From an uncultured Blastocatellia bacterium (lineage in GTDB: Bacteria > Acidobacteriota > Blastocatellia > Pyrinomonadales > Pyrinomonadaceae), in contig CAMLLD010000006.1 of assembly GCA_946480785.1 (NCBI GenBank), forward strand, positions 46,674 to 110,673: a stretch of DNA of 64,000 bases, given 5' to 3'. Positions 46,432-54,784 of this stretch are shown here, piece by piece (the first letter of the stretch is position 1; every line of letters starts with the position of its first letter). The notes under the pieces are model-generated. The model ran no database searches and was not told the origin of the DNA. It saw only the letters and a list, made by a program, of their open reading frames with translations. A program made the translations under genes and the position numbers.

Positions 46432-47298
46432 ATGAAAGCACGTCTGGTCTGGCTGCTACTCTGCGGCATCTGGGGATCTACCTGGTTATTCATCAAGCTC
46501 GGTCTCGCCGATCTCCCGCCGATCACGTTTGCGGGCATCAGGTTTGTGATCGCGTGCGCGATTATTTTTCTGCTCATTCGCGCACGTCGAATTTCGCTGC
46601 CGCGACGTGGACGCGCGTGGCTGTTACTCGCGGTCACGGGTGTGTTGTCGTTCACGTTGAATTACGGCCTGATATTTTGGGCCGAACAACACATCTCGTC
46701 GGGACTCGCGGCGCTGCTCCAGGCGACGACACCGGCGTTTGGTTTAGTGATCGCGCATCTGCATCTGCCGTCTGAGCGGATGACTTGGGCCAAGATCTTC
46801 GGCGTAGTGCTGGGTGTCTGCGGCGTTGGCGTTGTTTTTTCGAATCAACTCTCGCTTGCGGGTGGTTTAGCTCTGGCGGGATGTGTAGCAGTGGTTGCGA
46901 GTTCGATCTTTGTCGCGTACTCGAACGTCTTGATAAAAGCTCACGGCAAGAACCTTGAACCCGCGATACTGGCGGCAGGCCAGATGTTCTTCGGCCTGAT
47001 CCCGCTATTGCTGATCGGCATTCCTCTCGAAGGCAATCCGCTTCACTACCACTGGACCACGATGGCGATCGTGTCGCTCTTTTACCTGGCGATCGTCGGC
47101 TCGGTGATCGCATTTCTGCTTTACTACTGGCTAATCCACCACATGGATGTGACGAAGACGATGATGATCTCACTCGTCACCCCCGTCGTCGCCGTCATCC
47201 TCGGCTTAATTGTCCTCCACGAATCCCTCGACTGGCGCACCATCGCCGGCGGCGCGATGATCATGTCGGGGATAGCGCTTGCGAGGCGTACTTCCTGA
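46432..47298 (+). CDS. EamA/DMT-superfamily transporter
   Basis: The ATG at MKARLV is preferred over an ATG seven codons earlier because the first membrane helix (WLLLCGIWGSTWLFIKLGL) begins right after it. The 288-residue product has ten helices in two EamA repeats (second begins near residue 150, AILAAGQMFFGLIPLLLIG). DMT exporters move amino acids, nucleosides or drugs out of the cell; substrate unknown. Its 3' end overlaps lexA by 38 bases, tail to tail. Confidence 0.9.
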   Translation: MKARLVWLLLCGIWGSTWLFIKLGLADLPPITFAGIRFVIACAIIFLLIRARRISLPRRGRAWLLLAVTGVLSFTLNYGLIFWAEQHISSGLAALLQATTPAFGLVIAHLHLPSERMTWAKIFGVVLGVCGVGVVFSNQLSLAGGLALAGCVAVVASSIFVAYSNVLIKAHGKNLEPAILAAGQMFFGLIPLLLIGIPLEGNPLHYHWTTMAIVSLFYLAIVGSVIAFLLYYWLIHHMDVTKTMMISLVTPVVAVILGLIVLHESLDWRTIAGGAMIMSGIALARRTS

Positions 47299-47896
47299 TC
47301 AAGCCCGTCACTACACCCTGAATCTGAATTCGTTCCGGGGTTTTGATGAGCATGGGTTTGTATTGCGGATTGGCAGGCTGGAGACGAATGAAATCAGGCT
47401 CGCGATAGAACTTCTTCACCGTCGCGGAGTTGCCATCAATCAATGCCACCACTACCTGGCCGTTGTCCGCCGTCTGTTGGGATGTGACGATGATGATGTC
47501 GCCGTCCTGAATGTTGTTCTCAATCATCGAATCGCCACGCACGCGTAGCGCGAAGTTTCGTCCACGTCCCATCAGGTACGGCGGCACCGCGATCGTGTCG
47601 TTGAGGATCGCCTCGATCGGCTGACCGGCAGCAACGATCCCGAGCAACGGAATCTCACCGTCGCGATCGTCATCGCCATTGGGAGATGGCTTGACGATCT
47701 GAATGCCGCGGCTGATGTTTGGCGTCCGCTTGATTAGTCCCTCACGTTCGAGCGCGAGCAAAATTCCGTGAACACTCGCTGACGAACTAATCTGAAAATG
47801 TCTGCCGATCTCGGCCAGGGTGGGTGGTTCTTCGTTCGATTCGATATAACCTCTGATAAAGTCGTAAACTCGACGTTGTTTCGCCGTTATTGGCAT
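47261..47896 (-). CDS. lexA: SOS repressor LexA
   Basis: The 211-residue protein has an N-terminal winged helix (TAKQRRVYDFIRGYIESNEEPP; SASVHGILLALEREGLI), the self-cleavage site Ala-Gly in GIVAAGQPIEA (near residue 88), catalytic Ser in VRGDSMIENNIQDGD and catalytic Lys in GNSATVKKFYRE. It represses DNA damage genes and cleaves itself on activated RecA. AAGGAGAG seven bases upstream fixes the ATG. The adjacent imuA-imuB-dnaE2 set is the expected regulon. Confidence 0.97.
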   Translation of the reverse strand: MPITAKQRRVYDFIRGYIESNEEPPTLAEIGRHFQISSSASVHGILLALEREGLIKRTPNISRGIQIVKPSPNGDDDRDGEIPLLGIVAAGQPIEAILNDTIAVPPYLMGRGRNFALRVRGDSMIENNIQDGDIIIVTSQQTADNGQVVVALIDGNSATVKKFYREPDFIRLQPANPQYKPMLIKTPERIQIQGVVTGLIRKYASQALSPT

Positions 47897-47966
47897 GCCC
47901 AGACTCTCCTTCTACGATCTTCATCCGTCGCCGAAAATTAATTTTCATTGACAACCGAAAATCGTG

Positions 47967-47983
47967 CGAACATTCTCGAACAT
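47967..47983 (-). promoter_or_regulatory. Candidate LexA-binding direct repeat upstream of lexA
   Basis: CGAACAT-TCT-CGAACAT on the + strand reads ATGTTCG-AGA-ATGTTCG toward lexA, two 7-bp units at 10-base period, 71 bases before the start codon. It resembles the direct-repeat GTTC boxes of alphaproteobacterial LexA but with shorter spacing. An AT-rich stretch (ATGAAAATTAATTTTC) that could hold the -10 region lies between it and lexA. Whether it is the operator is inference. Confidence 0.4.
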
Positions 47984-48012
47984 ATGCGACGCGACGTCAA
48001 GCGTTTTCTTTT

Positions 48013-48130
48013 ACACCGTGGTTTTAGCCCGGTGATCAATGTTTGCGCCGCCTCACGTCATTCGGGGTCAGTCGGACGGTCTCGGATGGCGGCCAATTTG
48101 AAACCACTCACCGGGCTAAATCCGCGGTGT
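48013..48130. repeat. 118-bp inverted-repeat element between lexA and udgX
   Basis: The outer arms (48013-48035 and 48108-48130) are complementary at 21 of 23 positions; the shared core is TTTAGCCCGGTGA / TCACCGGGCTAAA. The 72-base centre has no clear gene. It fills most of the gap between the lexA promoter and the uracil-DNA glycosylase stop. It looks like a MITE- or REP-type extragenic palindrome; no transposase is present in the window. Confidence 0.7.
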
Positions 48131-48143
48131 GAAGGACGAGGAT

Positions 48144-48782
48144 TTACTTGATGACGCGAGCTAGTTTTTTGAGGTCATCGACGAAATGTCGATATTCGAG
48201 CTGCCGGGTTTCATCATCCGGCGCGCGCAGAATAGAGGAAGGATGAACGGTAGCCATCACGTAGGGAGCGAGGGTTGATTCGATGAATTCGCCGCGTTGT
48301 TTGGTGACGCGAAATTGTGGACCAAGCAGAGCCTGGGCAGCGGTAGCGCCGAGCGCCACGATCACGTCGGGTTTGACGACGGCGAGCTCCGCTTCGAGCC
48401 ACGGACGACAGGCAGCGATCTCCATCGAGTTGGGTTTCTTGTGAATGCGGCGTTTGCCGCGCGGCTCCCACTTGAAGTGTTTGACAACATTGGTGACGTA
48501 AGTTTGTTTGCGATCAATGCCTGCTTCTTCCAGCGCACTATCAAACAAACGCCCCGCTGGACCGACAAAAGGTTTGCCTGTCAGGTCCTCCTCGTTACCG
48601 GGTTGTTCGCCAATAAACATAACGCGGGCGCGGCGGCTTCCTTCTCCGAAAACGGTCTGTGTTCCTTTCAACCAGAGATCGCAGGCCTGACAGTCGGCGG
48701 CGGCATTTTTTAGCGAGGATAACGTTGGCCGTGGCGGAATCAGATCGTTTGCCGCGCTCTCGGACGATTTACGTGTGGCCAT
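48144..48782 (-). CDS. udgX: UdgX-type uracil-DNA glycosylase (family 4 relative)
   Basis: The 212-residue product has GEQPGNEEDLTGKPFVGPAG (motif A; family 4 enzymes usually have GEAPG), FKWEPRGKRRIHKKP (the KRRIH loop unique to UdgX, whose His forms a covalent bond with the DNA after uracil removal) and VMATVHPSSILR (motif B). Cys pairs DCQAC and a Cys in AACRPW serve the iron-sulfur cluster; His replaces the fourth Cys position in VVKHFKW. UdgX thus excises uracil and stays bound to the abasic site. It begins 15 bases from imuA, head to head, inside the mutagenesis cassette. Confidence 0.9.
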   Translation of the reverse strand: MATRKSSESAANDLIPPRPTLSSLKNAAADCQACDLWLKGTQTVFGEGSRRARVMFIGEQPGNEEDLTGKPFVGPAGRLFDSALEEAGIDRKQTYVTNVVKHFKWEPRGKRRIHKKPNSMEIAACRPWLEAELAVVKPDVIVALGATAAQALLGPQFRVTKQRGEFIESTLAPYVMATVHPSSILRAPDDETRQLEYRHFVDDLKKLARVIK

Positions 48783-48797
48783 GCGTTACATATAACC

Positions 48798-49475
48798 ATG
48801 AGAAGTGCATTATCAAAAGCTGAGATCGAGTCGAGCATCGCGAGCCGTTTTGGCGACGCGTTTCGGATTCAGGAGAAGACCGCGCCGGAAACTCTCTCCA
48901 CCGGCGTGACGGAAGTCGATGCGTTAACCGGCGGCATCCCACGTGGCGCCATCACCGAAATCTTTGGTCCAAGATCGTCAGGGCGAACGAGCCTGCTGTA
49001 CTCGGCGCTGGCTTACGCCACTGCGCACGACGAGATCTGCGCGCTCGTGGACACCAGCGACGTGTTTGCGCCGCGCGCCGCAGCGACCGCGGGCATCGAT
49101 CTCGATCGCCTGCTGTGGGTTCGTTGCGCAGGCGATCTCGAACACGCTTTCAAAGCGACGGATCTGTTGCTGCACGCCGGCGGCTTCGGTCTGATCGTGC
49201 TCGATATCGGCGACGTCGCGCCGAAAGACGCGCGCCGCATCATCTCGTCGTGGTGGTATCGCTTCCGCCGCACTGTCGAAAATCGAGCGACTGCCATCAT
49301 CGTCATTTCGGAAGAAGCGTGTACGCGTTCGTGTGCTGCAGTAACACTCGAGTTGCACGGCAACGGCGAATGGTCGGGAAATCTGCTGAGTTTCAATGCG
49401 GTAAACGTGAATCGTTGCCGCCCCTTCTGGCCAACCCTGAACGAGAGTCAATTTAGAGCCCAAGCCATCGCCTGA
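48798..49475 (+). CDS. imuA: ImuA-like RecA-fold protein of the SOS mutasome
   Basis: A 225-residue RecA-fold protein with Walker A GPRSSGRTSLLYSAL (near residue 57) and TGGIPRGAITEI just before it, the layout of ImuA. Walker B is FGLIVLDIGDVAPKD. ImuA assists the error-prone polymerase on damaged DNA. TATAAC two bases before the ATG makes the start or promoter ambiguous; a leaderless message is possible. imuB follows after 11 bases. Confidence 0.88.
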   Translation: MRSALSKAEIESSIASRFGDAFRIQEKTAPETLSTGVTEVDALTGGIPRGAITEIFGPRSSGRTSLLYSALAYATAHDEICALVDTSDVFAPRAAATAGIDLDRLLWVRCAGDLEHAFKATDLLLHAGGFGLIVLDIGDVAPKDARRIISSWWYRFRRTVENRATAIIVISEEACTRSCAAVTLELHGNGEWSGNLLSFNAVNVNRCRPFWPTLNESQFRAQAIA

Positions 49476-49486
49476 AATCAATCGTC

Positions 49487-50842
49487 ATGTTTGCCTGTAT
49501 TCACAGCGAGAACCTCCCGGCTGATCTGTCCCTGGCTGACTTTGCTTACGCGTTTTCGCCCGTCGTGGAGGAAACGAGAGCGGGCACGGTCGTGATCGAC
49601 GTCGACGGCTGCGAGTTGTTGTTTGGTTCTGCTTACAGGTTGGCGAATGAAGTAGCTGAGCGTGCGAAACGACTGCGCGCCGATGGCGGTCTCGAGACGA
49701 CGGTCAGTGTGGCGATTGCCGCAAACGCGGACGCTGCGATTCATGCCGCGAGGCAATTAAGCGGCGTCACGTTTGTTTCTCCGGGGGAAGAACTGACCTG
49801 CCTCGGCGAGTTTCCGATCACTCAGCTTGATTACGAGTTGGCGGGCATCGAGAAAAAGACGGCGGCAGAGATCTTCGAAACGTTGCGATTGTGGGGAATT
49901 CGCACGTTTGCCGACTTCGCTTCGTTACCGGTGGCTGGTGTTTCCGAACGTTTGGGTCAGGACGGTATTCGTTTGCAGCAACTGGCGGCCGGCAAAACCG
50001 AACGTCACTTGAAGCTCAAACAAGCGGCGCCTGTTTTTGCCAACTCGCTGGAGTTGGACCATCCGGTGGCGGAGCTCGAGGCGCTCTCTTTTATCTTCGC
50101 GCGTTTGCTGCACCAGCTTTGCGCCGCTTTGAATGCGCACGCGCTCGCGACCAATGAGTTGCAGGTGCAGTTGCAGCTGGAAGATCAGACAGTGCACGAG
50201 CGCCGCTTGTCGCTGCCTTACCCGATGCGCGATCACAAAGTGTTTTTGAAGTTGCTGTTGCTCGACACGGAAATGCATCCGCCCGTGGCCGCGGTGCGGA
50301 TGGTTTCGCTGGCGTGCGAGCCGGTAAAGCCGCGTGTACTGCAGAGCGGATTGTTTACGCCATTGGCGCCGGCGCCGGACAAGCTGGAGCTTACGCTTGC
50401 GAGGCTGGCGAAATTGGTTGGGGAAGAAAACATCGGATCTCCTGCGTTGCTCGACACTCATCGCCCCGATGCTTTCGCTATGAATCGTTTCGTGTTGCCG
50501 GGGAAGAAATCCAAGCGACAAGTGGCTCGTATTGGCAACCGGCAATCTTTGGGGTTGCGCATGTTTCGGCCGCCGTTGCGCGCGGTCGTGGAGACCCAGC
50601 AAGGTTGGCCCACGCAGATCAGTGCGTGGGGCAAACAGCGCAGTGTTTACGGGAAGGTGGTCCAGGTAGCTGGACCATGGCGCACGACTGGCGATTGGTG
50701 GCGCGAGGATCGCTGGGCGAGAGACGAATGGGACGTAGCGGTGACGGCGAGTAATAAGACGAGTAGTGAGCCGCCTGGTCTCTATCGCATTTATCGGAAG
50801 TTGAATAGTGAGATGTGGTTTGTGGAAGGAAATTACGACTGA
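49487..50842 (+). CDS. imuB: ImuB, catalytically inactive Y-family polymerase-like protein
   Basis: The 451-residue product has the Y-family finger and little-finger fold (IDVDGCELLFGSAYRLANEVAERA; FASLPVAGVSERLGQDGIRLQQLAAG), but the usual DxDxFFASVE motif is missing at the N-terminus (FACIHSENLPADLSL), as in other ImuB proteins, which act as a platform and contact the beta clamp. The C-terminal tail (SALPPRAVVETQQGWPTQIS-like region near residue 360 onward) is basic and unstructured. Part of imuA-imuB-dnaE2. Confidence 0.88.
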   Translation: MFACIHSENLPADLSLADFAYAFSPVVEETRAGTVVIDVDGCELLFGSAYRLANEVAERAKRLRADGGLETTVSVAIAANADAAIHAARQLSGVTFVSPGEELTCLGEFPITQLDYELAGIEKKTAAEIFETLRLWGIRTFADFASLPVAGVSERLGQDGIRLQQLAAGKTERHLKLKQAAPVFANSLELDHPVAELEALSFIFARLLHQLCAALNAHALATNELQVQLQLEDQTVHERRLSLPYPMRDHKVFLKLLLLDTEMHPPVAAVRMVSLACEPVKPRVLQSGLFTPLAPAPDKLELTLARLAKLVGEENIGSPALLDTHRPDAFAMNRFVLPGKKSKRQVARIGNRQSLGLRMFRPPLRAVVETQQGWPTQISAWGKQRSVYGKVVQVAGPWRTTGDWWREDRWARDEWDVAVTASNKTSSEPPGLYRIYRKLNSEMWFVEGNYD

Positions 50843-50872
50843 GGGCACGGATTTACACGAATACACACGGAT

Positions 50873-50985
50873 AGTACCGGGAGTGGTAGCGATCAGGGTT
50901 CGAGTTCGTATGTCAGAACGTGGTCTTTAAACGCAACCGACGAATGATCATGCGAACCAACCCGGTCGCTACCACTCCCGGTACT
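50873..50985. repeat. 113-bp element with perfect 20-bp inverted repeats
   Basis: Arms AGTACCGGGAGTGGTAGCGA (50873-50892) and its exact complement (50966-50985) enclose 73 bases that carry GGTTCGAGTTCG. It occupies the gap between imuB and dnaE2, so read-through from imuB to dnaE2 would transcribe it. No T-run is attached, so it is likely an extragenic palindrome rather than a terminator, although its stem could attenuate dnaE2. Confidence 0.78.
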
Positions 50986-51022
50986 GTCTTCTCTGTGCCT
51001 CTGTGTCTCTGTGGTGTTTTGC

Positions 51023-54000
51023 ATGACCTATATCGAGCTACACGCCCGTTCGGCTTTTAGTTTTCTGGAAGGCGCTTCCGTGCCTGAGGAACTGATCGCC
51101 ACTGCTCTCGATTTCGACATGCCGGCCATGGCCCTGCTCGATCGTGATGGTGTTTACGGTGCGCCGCGTTTTCATCTGTCGGCTAAAAAGAACGCGCTCA
51201 GAGCTCACATCGGCGCGGAGCTCACGGTCAAAACCCCAAGCTCGGACGTCGTCTCAATTCCCGTGCTCGCTAAAAATCGCGCGGGTTATCAAAACCTTTG
51301 CCGCCTGATCACTCTCATGAAGCTGCGCGCGCCGAAACACGCGAAGCCCGGCGAGTGTGCGGCGACCGCGGCGGAGTTAGCAGCGCATGCCAAAGGCTTG
51401 ATCTGTTTGACCGGCGACGATGATGGTCCACTCGCACACGCTCTTCAGCGCACAGGTGCGGATCGCGCGAAAGGAGCGCAGCGAACGATCGACTGGTTGC
51501 TCGATGTCTTCGGCAAAAAGAACGTCTACGCCGAGTTGCAACGGCATTTCGATCGCGATCAGGAAGCCCGCAACCAGGCGGTGATCGATCTGGCGCGGCG
51601 CAATCGACTGCCGCTGCTCGCGACCAACGGTGTCTGTCACGCGATCCGCGCACGCCGTGAAGTGTCGGACGTTTTCACCTGCATTCGCAATCACGTGCGT
51701 TTGGAAACTGCGGGACGTTTACTTGCCCGCAATTCCGAACGCTACCTGAAGCCGGCGCACGAAATGGCGCAGCTCTTCGCGGATCTTCCGGAAGCGATCG
51801 CCAACACCGCGCAGCTTTCTTCGCGCTTGAAGTTCACGCTCGAGGATCTCGGTTACGAGTTTCCCCGCTATCCGGTGCCGCCGGGTGAAACGATGGCTTC
51901 GTTTCTGCGCAAGAAAACGGAAGCCGGCGCGCGCGAGCGTTACACCGGCGCGAACGGCGGGCCGACTTACGAGCAGGCGCGCTCACAACTCGAACGCGAA
52001 CTGAAACTGATCGAGAAACTCAAACTCGAAGGCTACTTCCTGATCGTCGGCGACATCGTCGACTTCTGTCGCCGGGAAAAGATCCTGATCCAGGGACGCG
52101 GCTCCGCGGCGAACAGCGCCGTCTGTTACGCGCTCGGGATTACGGCCATCGATCCCATCGGCATGGATCTTTTGTTCGAACGTTTTCTTTCCGAAGAGCG
52201 AGGCGAGTGGCCGGACATCGATCTCGACTTGCCGAGCGGTGAACAAAGAGAGAAGGCGATTCAATACGTCTATGGGCGTCACGGAAAACTAGGCGCGGCG
52301 ATGACGGCCAACGTGATTACCTATCGCGGCCGCTCGGCAGCGCGAGAAGTCGGCAAAGTGCTGGGCTTTGACGACGACACGTTGGCCCGACTCGCCGGCC
52401 TGGTCCATACCTGGGAATGGAAAGATCCGAAAGATTCCAGCGAGCGGCAATTCAGCGATGCCGGTCTGGATCTCAACAACCCGCGTATCAAAAAGTTCTT
52501 TCAGCTTTATCAGATGGTCCAGGATCTTCCCCGCCATCTGGGGCAGCACTCCGGCGGCATGGTCATTTGCCAGGGAGAGCTCAACGCGATCGTGCCGCTC
52601 GAACCGGCCGCGATGCCGGGACGCGTGGTCGTGCAATGGGACAAGGAAGATTGCGCGGATCTCGGTCTGATCAAAGTCGATCTGTTGGGCCTGGGAATGA
52701 TGGCGGTGCTCGAAGATTCGATTCAACTGATTCGCGATTCCTACGGCGAAGAAGTCGACCTGGCCCACCTGCCGCCCGGCGACCCGGCGGTTTACTCGGC
52801 GCTGCAAAATGCCGACACGATCGGCATGTTTCAGATAGAAAGCCGGGCGCAGATGTCCTGTCTGCCGCGGCTGCGGCCGGCGACCTTCTACGACATCGTG
52901 GTCCAGGTGGCGATCATTCGCCCGGGCCCGATCGTCGGCAACATGGTCCACCCGTATCTCAAACGCCGACAGGGCAGAGAAGCGGTGACTTACGCGCATC
53001 CGGGGCTGGAGCCGATCCTGAAACGCACGCTCGGCGTGCCGCTGTTTCAGGAGCAACTGCTGCGGATGGCGATGACGTGCGCGGGCTTCACGGGCGGCGA
53101 GGCGGAGGAGTTGCGCCGTGCGTTTGGTTTCAAACGTTCGGAAGCGCGCATGAAAGCGATCGAAGGAAAGCTGCGCGCGGGACTGAAGCGAAACGGCATC
53201 GAGGGCAAGACGCAGGACGAGATCGTGCTGTCTATCAGCTCTTTTGCGCTTTACGGTTTTCCGGAATCGCACGCGGCGAGTTTTGCGCTGCTGGCGTATG
53301 CGAGTGCTTACCTCAAATGCAATTACCTCGCGGCGTTCACGGCGGCGATTCTCAACAACCAGCCGATGGGTTTTTATCAACCGTTCACGATCATTAAAGA
53401 CGCGCAGCGTCACGGGCTGAAAGTTTTGCCGATCGATATCACGCGTTCGGATTGGTTGTGCACGCTGGAAAAGGAAGCCGATCGGGAAGACGTGGAGATT
53501 GGGGGGCGGGAAGACGGGGAGAAACAAGGACCGGGAGATTGGGTAACATGGGGAGTTGGCCCGGTTTCCAGTCCGTCTATTTCTCCCCGTCTCCCCGCCC
53601 CCCAGTCTCCACGTCTGGCTTTACGCCTCGGACTCAGATACGTCAAGGGGCTCAGCGAGCAGTCGGGCCGCGCGATTGAGCGCGCGAGATCCGCGGGTCC
53701 TTTTGCCGGCATCGACGACCTGCGCAATCGCGTCCCCGAACTGCGCAAGGATGAATTGAGAAAACTCGCGGCCGTCGGCGCTCTTAACTTTATGCAAACG
53801 CCTTCAGCTCATCGCCGCGATGCCTTGTGGCAAGTGGAACGAGCCGCGCGAACGCCGGGTGAATTATACGAGCAACTACTCGAACAGGATGGTAATTCAC
53901 CGCTCGAGTCGATGACTATAACCGAACGCGTCGATGCTGATTTTCGCGGCACTGGTCTCACGATTGGTAAACACCCGGTCGCTTATCACCGGCAAAAATT

Positions 54001-54328
54001 GAATCGCATGAAAGCCCTGCGCGCAGCCGACATTCGCCAGCTCAGTGACGGCAACTTCGTGCGCGTGGCGGGCTGGGTGATCGTGCGCCAGCGTCCCGGC
54101 ACTGCGAAAGGTTTTGTGTTCCTGACTCTCGAAGACGAAACCGGCGTCAGCAATATCATTGTCACGCCGCAACTCTTCGATCGCTATCGCAACGAACTGG
54201 TGAGTCATCCATTTCTCTTGATCGAAGGGTTGCTGCAGAACCAGGACAACGTGATCTCGGTGAAGGCAAGTCGAATCGAACCACTGCCGTTTAAAGTGGT
54301 CGCCGCGCCATCTCACGATTTTCACTAG
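51023..54328 (+). CDS. dnaE2: Error-prone DNA polymerase III alpha subunit DnaE2, with internal palindromic insert
   Basis: The ATG at MTYIELHARSAFSFLEGAS gives the canonical PHP opening; an ATG four codons upstream is less likely. 1101 residues show PHP, the polymerase core (YFLIVGDIVDFCRREKILIQGRGSAANSAVCY, EWPDIDLDLPSGEQREKAIQYV, YDIVVQVAIIRPGPIVGNMV, GFPESHAASFALLAYASAYLK) and the C-terminal OB domain (FVRVAGWVIVRQRPGTAKGFVFLTLEDETG). DnaE2 copies past lesions at low fidelity together with ImuA/ImuB. Residues about 822-865 form a Gly/Pro/Ser-rich insert absent from typical DnaE2, encoded by a palindromic element, and sit between TRSDWLCTLE and LRLGLRYVKGL. Confidence 0.95.
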   Translation: MTYIELHARSAFSFLEGASVPEELIATALDFDMPAMALLDRDGVYGAPRFHLSAKKNALRAHIGAELTVKTPSSDVVSIPVLAKNRAGYQNLCRLITLMKLRAPKHAKPGECAATAAELAAHAKGLICLTGDDDGPLAHALQRTGADRAKGAQRTIDWLLDVFGKKNVYAELQRHFDRDQEARNQAVIDLARRNRLPLLATNGVCHAIRARREVSDVFTCIRNHVRLETAGRLLARNSERYLKPAHEMAQLFADLPEAIANTAQLSSRLKFTLEDLGYEFPRYPVPPGETMASFLRKKTEAGARERYTGANGGPTYEQARSQLERELKLIEKLKLEGYFLIVGDIVDFCRREKILIQGRGSAANSAVCYALGITAIDPIGMDLLFERFLSEERGEWPDIDLDLPSGEQREKAIQYVYGRHGKLGAAMTANVITYRGRSAAREVGKVLGFDDDTLARLAGLVHTWEWKDPKDSSERQFSDAGLDLNNPRIKKFFQLYQMVQDLPRHLGQHSGGMVICQGELNAIVPLEPAAMPGRVVVQWDKEDCADLGLIKVDLLGLGMMAVLEDSIQLIRDSYGEEVDLAHLPPGDPAVYSALQNADTIGMFQIESRAQMSCLPRLRPATFYDIVVQVAIIRPGPIVGNMVHPYLKRRQGREAVTYAHPGLEPILKRTLGVPLFQEQLLRMAMTCAGFTGGEAEELRRAFGFKRSEARMKAIEGKLRAGLKRNGIEGKTQDEIVLSISSFALYGFPESHAASFALLAYASAYLKCNYLAAFTAAILNNQPMGFYQPFTIIKDAQRHGLKVLPIDITRSDWLCTLEKEADREDVEIGGREDGEKQGPGDWVTWGVGPVSSPSISPRLPAPQSPRLALRLGLRYVKGLSEQSGRAIERARSAGPFAGIDDLRNRVPELRKDELRKLAAVGALNFMQTPSAHRRDALWQVERAARTPGELYEQLLEQDGNSPLESMTITERVDADFRGTGLTIGKHPVAYHRQKLNRMKALRAADIRQLSDGNFVRVAGWVIVRQRPGTAKGFVFLTLEDETGVSNIIVTPQLFDRYRNELVSHPFLLIEGLLQNQDNVISVKASRIEPLPFKVVAAPSHDFH
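53488..53616. repeat. 129-bp palindromic element inserted in frame in dnaE2
   Basis: Arms at 53488-53525 and 53579-53616 are reverse complements at 35 of 38 positions (core GGGGGGCGGG and CCCGCCCCCC). The inner part continues with CCGGG/CCCGG. The length, 129 bases, is exactly 43 codons, so the polymerase reading frame is kept and the insert adds a Gly/Pro/Ser-rich stretch at the finger region of DnaE2. The high G on one arm and C on the other is unlike the flanking coding sequence. Confidence 0.85.
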
Positions 54329-54334
54329 AACAGT

Positions 54335-54784
54335 TCAGGCCGGGCCGGCTGCTTGCCGAATGGAAGATTGGCGGGGCGGCGATTCAATCAGGCCCTGGAC
54401 CACTTGGGCCACTTGCGACAAGGGTTTCGGCTTTCGTAGAAACGCATCGGCGCCGCAGCGTCGCGCTTCGTCTTCGACTTCAGCCGATCCGTAAGCTGTC
54501 AAAACTATGATTCGGGTTTGCGGGTTGTGCTCCCGGATGGTGCGGATCATCTCGAGGCCGTCGGAATTGGTCGTCAAACTCAGCCGCAGATCCTGGATTA
54601 CGACTCTGTAATCAGATGTGCCCAGCAGCTTCTCTGCTTCTTCCATCTCGCGCGCAGTGTCGACTTTGTAGCCGTGCAACGAGAAGTACTCACTCATCGA
54701 GAAGCAGATGGCTTCTTCATCGTCGACGATGAGCAGCCGCGGCAGCGGTTCCTCTTTCGCGCTGTCCGTCCGCGACAGCCACAT
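54335..54784 (-). CDS. Single-domain response regulator
   Basis: Receiver domain with LLIVDDEEAICFSMSEYF, phospho-Asp in VVIQDLRLSLTTNSDGLEMI, VLTAYGSAEVE and FLRKPKPLSQV, so all five conserved residues are kept. The tail of about 20 residues is not an output domain. ATG at MWLSRTDSAK is preferred; an in-frame GTG 26 codons upstream is the alternative. Convergent with dnaE2 across six bases. No kinase neighbours it directly. Confidence 0.83.
   Translation of the reverse strand: MWLSRTDSAKEEPLPRLLIVDDEEAICFSMSEYFSLHGYKVDTAREMEEAEKLLGTSDYRVVIQDLRLSLTTNSDGLEMIRTIREHNPQTRIIVLTAYGSAEVEDEARRCGADAFLRKPKPLSQVAQVVQGLIESPPRQSSIRQAAGPA

Noticed and set aside
47948..48151. 67-codon frame in the lexA-udgX gap
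   Set aside because: It is made up of the inverted-repeat element and has no ribosome site.
52289..53527. 412-codon frame on the minus strand inside dnaE2
   Set aside because: Antisense to conserved polymerase motifs, with low-complexity basic composition and no ribosome site.
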